From NCBI GenBank assembly GCA_002336735.1, contig DDER01000039.1, positions 324 to 18,451 of the forward strand: a DNA stretch of 18,128 nucleotides. Reading direction: 5' to 3'. Under the pieces are notes generated by a model. That model was not told the origin of the DNA. It did no database searches and saw only the letters and a program-made list of their open reading frames with translations. This DNA comes from Candidatus Saccharibacteria bacterium UBA1949 (GTDB lineage: Bacteria > Patescibacteriota > Saccharimonadia > Saccharimonadales > Saccharimonadaceae). A program made the position numbers and the translations under genes. Below, piece after piece: positions 13,625 to 18,128 of the stretch. How positions within the stretch are numbered: the first letter of the stretch is position 1; each line of letters begins with the position of its first letter.

Positions 13625-14285
13625 GCTGCCATTCACATCTTTGCCCAGGGTATTTGGTGCTAGTGAACGCTTGGGATATTTTGACATCGGCCTCACTGCT
13701 CGGTGTGTAATAGATAGTTTTTGTGGCTTCATTGTACCAGGACAAGATGTACCATGGTTCCGGGTACATGACCCCCGCGACATTACGGCGCTTGACAATT
13801 TCAGCTCTACAGCCAGTGTCATTGCTGGTCGCTTCAGTTTCGGTGGGACTCGTGCGCCATATGTCGTCGCCATAAACCGGACTGGTATTCTCGACGGTAT
13901 AGTATCCATAGTTAAGGCAGCTCGTCGTTGCGCGTGTTTCCTGACGACATAAACCGGCTTTAGTTCGATCTAATTCGCTACCGGTCAAGACTGAATCATC
14001 AAGCGGATCACGGATATTTTGCGCATTGATAAAGTCCCAGGCTTTTTGGTCGAGAAAAGCCGAACCGCTGTGATCATAGAGAGGATATTCGCCAGTTGCT
14101 TTGTAGTATTTGGCTAACTCACTTTTAATCAGTGCGATATCACCTCGCCGCTTCTGATCGCGCGTGTATTTTTGGACAGTGACATATGAGAGAGAGCCCA
14201 GCGTGAGTAATATTCCAATTACTGCAATGACAACAAGCAGCTCCACCAATGTAAAACCTTGCCGATATGACACACGTTGCTTCAT
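13617..14285 (-). CDS. Type IV pilin / type II secretion pseudopilin-like protein
   Basis: A secreted or surface filament subunit of 222 residues. The class III signal peptide is short and basic (MKQRVSYRQG), with prepilin peptidase cleavage expected after G10 before FTLVELLVVIAVIGIL, including E15 at +5. A hydrophobic helix and amphipathic continuation (TRDQKRRGDIALIKSELAKYYKATGEYP) follow, as in GspG/PilA-like pilins. The C-terminal globular domain has cysteines in two regions (RQETRATTSC and GQRCEW) that may form disulfides. The start ATG at 14285 has AAGGA about 8 nt upstream; a longer frame to 14342 is not supported. It lies 16 bp after the Nramp gene. No other pilus genes are in the window. 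Confidence 0.88.
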   Translation of the reverse strand: MKQRVSYRQGFTLVELLVVIAVIGILLTLGSLSYVTVQKYTRDQKRRGDIALIKSELAKYYKATGEYPLYDHSGSAFLDQKAWDFINAQNIRDPLDDSVLTGSELDRTKAGLCRQETRATTSCLNYGYYTVENTSPVYGDDIWRTSPTETEATSNDTGCRAEIVKRRNVAGVMYPEPWYILSWYNEATKTIYYTPSSEADVKISQAFTSTKYPGQRCEWQRI

Positions 14286-14301
14286 ATAAGTTTCCTTTCC
14301 C

Positions 14302-15687
14302 CTATCTAGGTATGAATGAAATAAATAACACGACAGTAGCAATCAACATGACGACAAAGGCCGCAATAACGCCAATATTGCTAAGATGTCCATTGCGATA
14401 CTCGCCCATAATTGTTGGGTTATTGCCGATGCGGTAGATCATCCATAGTAAGGGTACTGTTGAGATGGCATTAAAAACAGCAGCAAATAGTAACGCCTTA
14501 ATTGGGTCAATGCCGAGCAAATTAAAGCCAAGTCCGGCAATGATGGCGAGGATAATAATACAATAAAAGCCATGAGCTTTATGGAAGCTGCGGTATAACC
14601 CCTCCTTGAGGCCGAGCGCCTCACTGATTGCATAAGATGAGGAGCCAGCGAGCACCGGTACAGCAAGTAGCCCAACTCCTATAATTCCAACCGAAAAAAT
14701 GATTTTAGCAACAAGTCCAGCATGAGGAAATCCCTGAACGAGTGGTTCAAGAGCTTTCGCTGCATCCGCAGCAGTTTCAATGTTTGTCACGCCGTGACTA
14801 TGGAGTACCGAAGCGCATGCCACTACAATAAACCAAGCGGTAATCGATGCGAGACTCATGCCGGCAAAGTTATCAAGCTTGATGCTGCGCATAAATCGTC
14901 GACTGAGGCGCGGCGTACCAGAGCCAGATGAGGCGACGATGCGCTTCGTGGCGACCTCATTTTCTACTACTTCGGAGGTATTCCAAAAAAACAAGTAGGG
15001 TGAGATAGTGGTGCCTAGTATACCAACCATGATATAAATTATTGGTTCGTCAAATACAAACTGTGGAACAAATGTATGATGTATCACGGTGCTCCAGTCG
15101 AATCCAACGAGAAGCGCAGTAATAGGATATGCAAAAAGGCTAATCGCTAGCCACTTGAGGATTTTGGCATACTGTCGATACGGAATAGTGATTTGCAGGA
15201 CGATCGTGATGAGGGCAAAGCCGATGGCAAGCGTCAAGATATCGAGCGACGGTAGGAATAATTGAGCGGCAGCAGCCATCGCGGCGAGATCGGCGCCGAT
15301 GTTAACAATATTAGCTACAACGACGAGAAATACTGAGGCATAGAGTAGCTTCTTGCTGTAATGTCGTTTGAGAATGGCAGCGAGGCCGCTAGCGGTAACT
15401 GCACCAATACGAGCACACGACTCTTGTACGGCAAGGAGGAGCGGGAACATGACGGGGAAAAGCCACAAAAGCCCAAACCCATAGGCTGCTCCCGCTTGTG
15501 AATAAGTCGCGATGCCAGAAGGATCATCGTCGGCTGCCCCTGTGACGACTCCGGGACCCAGTACGCGAGTGGTACGACTGAACTTTTTGTACCATTTGTG
15601 AGTGATGTGAATATTGCGAGTACGTCGCCGAGCGGCTGGATGTGTAGCCCGAGAGATAAGCTGGCTGACTTTTTCGTACATATGCAA
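14302..15687 (-). CDS. Nramp-related divalent metal transporter with altered metal-site motifs
   Basis: Polytopic membrane protein of 461 residues with about 11 hydrophobic segments, as in the Nramp/MntH family. The helix 1 signature reads GPGVVTGAADDDPSGIATYSQAGA, with D55-P-S-G in place of the canonical DPGN. The helix 6 signature reads GILGTTISPY near residue 229, in place of the canonical MPH. The metal-binding asparagine and methionine of Mn/Fe Nramps are therefore not conserved, so the ion could be Mg2+, Mn2+ or another. The start is probably TTG at 15687, because AAGGA lies 6 nt upstream; ATG at 15681 removes only two residues. It follows ackA by 27 bp. Confidence 0.85.
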   Translation of the reverse strand: MHMYEKVSQLISRATHPAARRRTRNIHITHKWYKKFSRTTRVLGPGVVTGAADDDPSGIATYSQAGAAYGFGLLWLFPVMFPLLLAVQESCARIGAVTASGLAAILKRHYSKKLLYASVFLVVVANIVNIGADLAAMAAAAQLFLPSLDILTLAIGFALITIVLQITIPYRQYAKILKWLAISLFAYPITALLVGFDWSTVIHHTFVPQFVFDEPIIYIMVGILGTTISPYLFFWNTSEVVENEVATKRIVASSGSGTPRLSRRFMRSIKLDNFAGMSLASITAWFIVVACASVLHSHGVTNIETAADAAKALEPLVQGFPHAGLVAKIIFSVGIIGVGLLAVPVLAGSSSYAISEALGLKEGLYRSFHKAHGFYCIIILAIIAGLGFNLLGIDPIKALLFAAVFNAISTVPLLWMIYRIGNNPTIMGEYRNGHLSNIGVIAAFVVMLIATVVLFISFIPR

Positions 15688-15714
15688 GAAGGTTCCTTAG
15701 GGTTATTGATGAGG

Positions 15715-16896
15715 CTATTTTGTCAATCGAGCAACAATTTTTGCAATTTCCTGGGATTCATCGGTGGGAATAACGAAGATAGGCTTGGAGCCAGTTAGTG
15801 AGCTGATGAGCGTCGGAGTTGTCGGAGCGGTACACGCGTCATTGACGCTAGTATCGACAAACATGTCCACAAAACCAAGATGTGCTGTGATCCGGGGGCG
15901 GAGTTGATAAGAACGTTCGCCGACAGTGCCAGTAAATACCAATAAGTCAATGCCATTGAGAGTAGCGATCATTTGACCGATAGCTTTGTGGATAGAATGT
16001 ACCAGCGTCGCAAGGGCGAGATGGGCGATATGATTGCCGTTTGCCTCGCGCGCAATAAGCTCTCTGATATCAGATGAGCCTCCAAGACCAAGTAATCCTG
16101 ACTGAGTATGGAGATACTGCTCGACTTGTTCATGGCTGAAGTTGAGCGCACGACTGAGAGCGTAGACAGCGCCCGGGTCAATCGAACCGACGCGAGTGCT
16201 CATAATCAAGCCTTCAAGAGGGGTAAACCCCATCGTTGTATCCACGCTGCGGCCGTTGAGTACGGCGCTAACGCTTGCGCCACTACCGAGGTGGCAGACA
16301 ACAATTTTTGGCGTGAGCTTGCCGATTCGTCGCAGGCTATCTATGCTCGCTTCGACTGATAATCCGTGGTAGCCAAAACGCTTGATATCATGCGTATCCG
16401 CATCGTGCAGGTTAATCCCATAATTCCAGGCATAATCGGGCTTGGTCGCATGAAACGCGCTGTCTGATGCGCCTACGATCATGGCATCAGGAAAGTATTC
16501 TTTGAGATATTTGAGCTCACCAATTGTCGCTTCAATATGCAGTGGCGCAAGTTCGTGGGCACGCTCAAGCTCTTCTGTGACGGCCCGGTCAATGATACGA
16601 TGCTGCATAAAAAATGTTCGTGGTGCGACAATACGTAGGCCAATCCGGTCAATCGCCTGCTCGGCGGTGAGGATACCCTCCCGGGACAGGATAGGGACAA
16701 CCTGCGACGCTGAATCAGCAAGGTGCTCGATAGTGATCGGAATATCCTTGGTGGTACCATTGCGAAGCAGTGTGCAAGCGATGGTGTGCTCATTGATCAT
16801 CTCGAAATGAAGACGAGCGCGCTCTTTCAGGGTCTGATCATAAAGAGCGTATTTTCGGCTTGCGCTACCGGGGTTGGCGATAAGAATTAAGCTCAT
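15715..16896 (-). CDS. ackA: Acetate kinase (divergent)
   Basis: Cytoplasmic kinase that transfers phosphate from acetyl phosphate to ADP, giving acetate and ATP. It has 393 residues, close to the usual 395-400. Motifs: ILIANPGSASRKYAL at the N-terminus (family NxGSSSxK), CHLGSGASVSA, SVDTTMGFTPLEGLIMSTRVGSIDPG and LLVFTGTVGERS. Residues matching known active-site positions are N8, R88, D145, H177, H202, R235 and the E of GERS. The usual FHGTSH reads YHGLSV, and HRVVHGG reads LRIVAPR. The start is ATG 16896; a longer frame to 16938 adds a non-family extension. It lies 17 bp after the phosphoketolase gene, which supplies its substrate. Confidence 0.93.
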   Translation of the reverse strand: MSLILIANPGSASRKYALYDQTLKERARLHFEMINEHTIACTLLRNGTTKDIPITIEHLADSASQVVPILSREGILTAEQAIDRIGLRIVAPRTFFMQHRIIDRAVTEELERAHELAPLHIEATIGELKYLKEYFPDAMIVGASDSAFHATKPDYAWNYGINLHDADTHDIKRFGYHGLSVEASIDSLRRIGKLTPKIVVCHLGSGASVSAVLNGRSVDTTMGFTPLEGLIMSTRVGSIDPGAVYALSRALNFSHEQVEQYLHTQSGLLGLGGSSDIRELIAREANGNHIAHLALATLVHSIHKAIGQMIATLNGIDLLVFTGTVGERSYQLRPRITAHLGFVDMFVDTSVNDACTAPTTPTLISSLTGSKPIFVIPTDESQEIAKIVARLTK

Positions 16897-16913
16897 AGCG
16901 TGACCTACTAGAC

Positions 16914-18128
16914 CTATCCTCTTGCCGGCCAGACCCACGCATCAATTTCGGGTCGGTCAATACCGTTTTGTTTAATATAGTCGGTATTGTCATTGATCTT
17001 TTCCTGGTATTTAGCAATAATGTGCTGGGCTTCCTCGTAGGGTACTGCGCCAGTAAATCCGAGGTGATCAAACGCCGCCATCACGAGATGGTATCGACTG
17101 GTATTGTTGCGCACATGCATATCAAATGGTGTCGTAGTGCTGCCGACCTCAATATAGCCGCGGATGTCAAATCGTCGTAGATCATGTGGGTAGTTGTAGA
17201 GGATTGACTTAACGGTTTGTGGATAGCCGTGGAAGTTGAAGACAACTGGTTTGTGATCGGTAAATATATCGTCGAAACGTTCGGCATCGAATGGGTTGAC
17301 ATTGGTACCGAGCCCGCCGGTAGTGAGGCTTGAAACATTGACGCATCGAATACGAACCGTGGGCCATTCTTGCTTGATTAAGTCGATTGCGGCCATTGTT
17401 TCTTTGGTTGGATAGTCGCCGCAGGCTGCCATGACAATATCAGGGTTATCATCGCTCGCAAAATCCCAAATCATAATACCGGCTGCAACTTGCTGTCGAG
17501 CAAGTGCCGGTGTGAGCCAGCGCGGCTCGACTGTCTTGCCAGCGACGATGGCGTTAATCTGACGAGTGCTAGCCAGCATTTGTTCCATGACAACAAGCGT
17601 TGTATTGCCATCGGCTGGAAAATAGACCGTCGAGAAGTTGCTTTGTCGCCGCAGTATATCATCGATAAACCCTGGGTTTTGGTGGCTAAAACCATTATGG
17701 TCCTGGCGCCATCCAGAGCTGGTCAAGATATAGTTGACGCTCGGAATCGTCCCGCGCCACTCGATGCCGCGGCTTTGGGTGAGAAACTTGGCAAATTGGT
17801 CTACCATGCTAGAGACGACAGCGACAAACGCTTCATAGCTGGCAAACATGGCGTGACGACCAGTGAGAACATATCCCTGCATGAGGCCTTGCATGTTGTG
17901 CTCAGAGAGCATCTCCATGACACGACCATAAGGAGCAAGATCTTTATCCCAAGGTTGGATCGGCCATTGCCAAGCGCGGCTAGTAGCGCTGAAGATATCA
18001 TCAAATTTATTAGAGTAGGTTTCATCGGGCGACATCATACGAAAGTTTTTCGTTGCTTCGTTTAGACGGAAAACCTCAGTCAAATAGGCGCCGATGCGTC
18101 GCATACTGCTGCTGCCCATGGTGCCAGG
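16914..18128 (-). CDS. xfp: Phosphoketolase (xylulose-5-P / fructose-6-P), 5' partial
   Basis: Thiamine-diphosphate enzyme that splits xylulose 5-phosphate and/or fructose 6-phosphate with inorganic phosphate into acetyl phosphate and a smaller sugar phosphate. About 404 C-terminal residues are visible; full proteins are near 790-800. The frame is open to the window edge, so the ATG at 18119 is internal. Typical segments: NFRMMSPDETYSNKF (family NFRvFGPDET), EGYVLTGRH-like QGYVLTGRHAMFASYEAF, SSGWRQDHNGFSHQNPGF, YFPADGNTTL, VMAACGDYPTKE and a C-terminal RGYIEVGSTTTPFDM. The active-site GWRQDHNG region is intact. First visible gene of a probable operon with ackA, the Nramp gene and the pilin gene. 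Confidence 0.95.
   Translation of the reverse strand, partial: PGTMGSSSMRRIGAYLTEVFRLNEATKNFRMMSPDETYSNKFDDIFSATSRAWQWPIQPWDKDLAPYGRVMEMLSEHNMQGLMQGYVLTGRHAMFASYEAFVAVVSSMVDQFAKFLTQSRGIEWRGTIPSVNYILTSSGWRQDHNGFSHQNPGFIDDILRRQSNFSTVYFPADGNTTLVVMEQMLASTRQINAIVAGKTVEPRWLTPALARQQVAAGIMIWDFASDDNPDIVMAACGDYPTKETMAAIDLIKQEWPTVRIRCVNVSSLTTGGLGTNVNPFDAERFDDIFTDHKPVVFNFHGYPQTVKSILYNYPHDLRRFDIRGYIEVGSTTTPFDMHVRNNTSRYHLVMAAFDHLGFTGAVPYEEAQHIIAKYQEKINDNTDYIKQNGIDRPEIDAWVWPARG

Noticed and set aside
17490..18065. 191-codon plus-strand frame
   Set aside because: Antisense shadow of phosphoketolase, including its conserved GWRQDHNG region.
1..18128. CRISPR arrays, tRNA or rRNA genes, insertion sequences
   Set aside because: No regularly spaced direct repeats, cloverleaf with CCA-type acceptor, rRNA sequence or transposase frame could be seen.

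Overview
The window looks like part of a bacterial chromosome from the Candidate Phyla Radiation (Patescibacteria), most likely Saccharibacteria (TM7). This is an inference. It rests on the gene set (a single F-type ATP synthase operon, a phosphoketolase next to acetate kinase, a lone type IV pilin-like gene, a large UvrD helicase-nuclease fusion, a divergent RNA methyltransferase) and on short spacers and divergent family members. TGA is used as an ordinary stop (for example atpG and the MFS gene), so recoding lineages such as Gracilibacteria and Absconditabacteria are unlikely.

Layout. 1-4424 (+): ATP synthase genes atpA (5' cut), atpG and atpD. They are followed by a small three-helix membrane protein with its own strong promoter, two hairpins, and atpC, which has its own apparently leaderless promoter. 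4386-5477 (-): a tRNA-dihydrouridine synthase that overlaps the atpC 3' end antisense. 5478-6828 is the unusual part. It holds two compact multi-helix RNA-like elements (5646-5807 and 6382-6544), an N-terminally truncated TraB/GumN(TIKI)-like reading frame, and a 55-residue DnaJ-zinc-finger-like protein under a perfect TTGACA-17-TATAAT promoter whose spacer is an inverted repeat. 6829-10164 (-): a UvrD-like helicase fused to a PD-(D/E)XK nuclease, divergent from a 162-aa protein of unknown function (10254-10742, +). 10815-12056 (-): an MFS transporter. 12146-13582 (-): a TrmA/RlmD-type m5U RNA methyltransferase. 13617-18128 (-): phosphoketolase (5' cut), acetate kinase, an Nramp-related metal transporter and a type IV pilin-like protein, closely spaced like an operon.

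How the genes fit together. Phosphoketolase makes acetyl phosphate and acetate kinase converts it to ATP and acetate, a short fermentative energy route. The F1Fo complex interconverts ATP and an ion gradient. Several first genes (atpC, the helicase, the 162-aa protein, the RNA methyltransferase) have an extended -10 box (TGnTAnnnT) ending only 6-10 nt before the start codon and no Shine-Dalgarno sequence, which suggests leaderless mRNAs. Genes inside operons (atpD, Nramp, pilin) have clear Shine-Dalgarno sequences.
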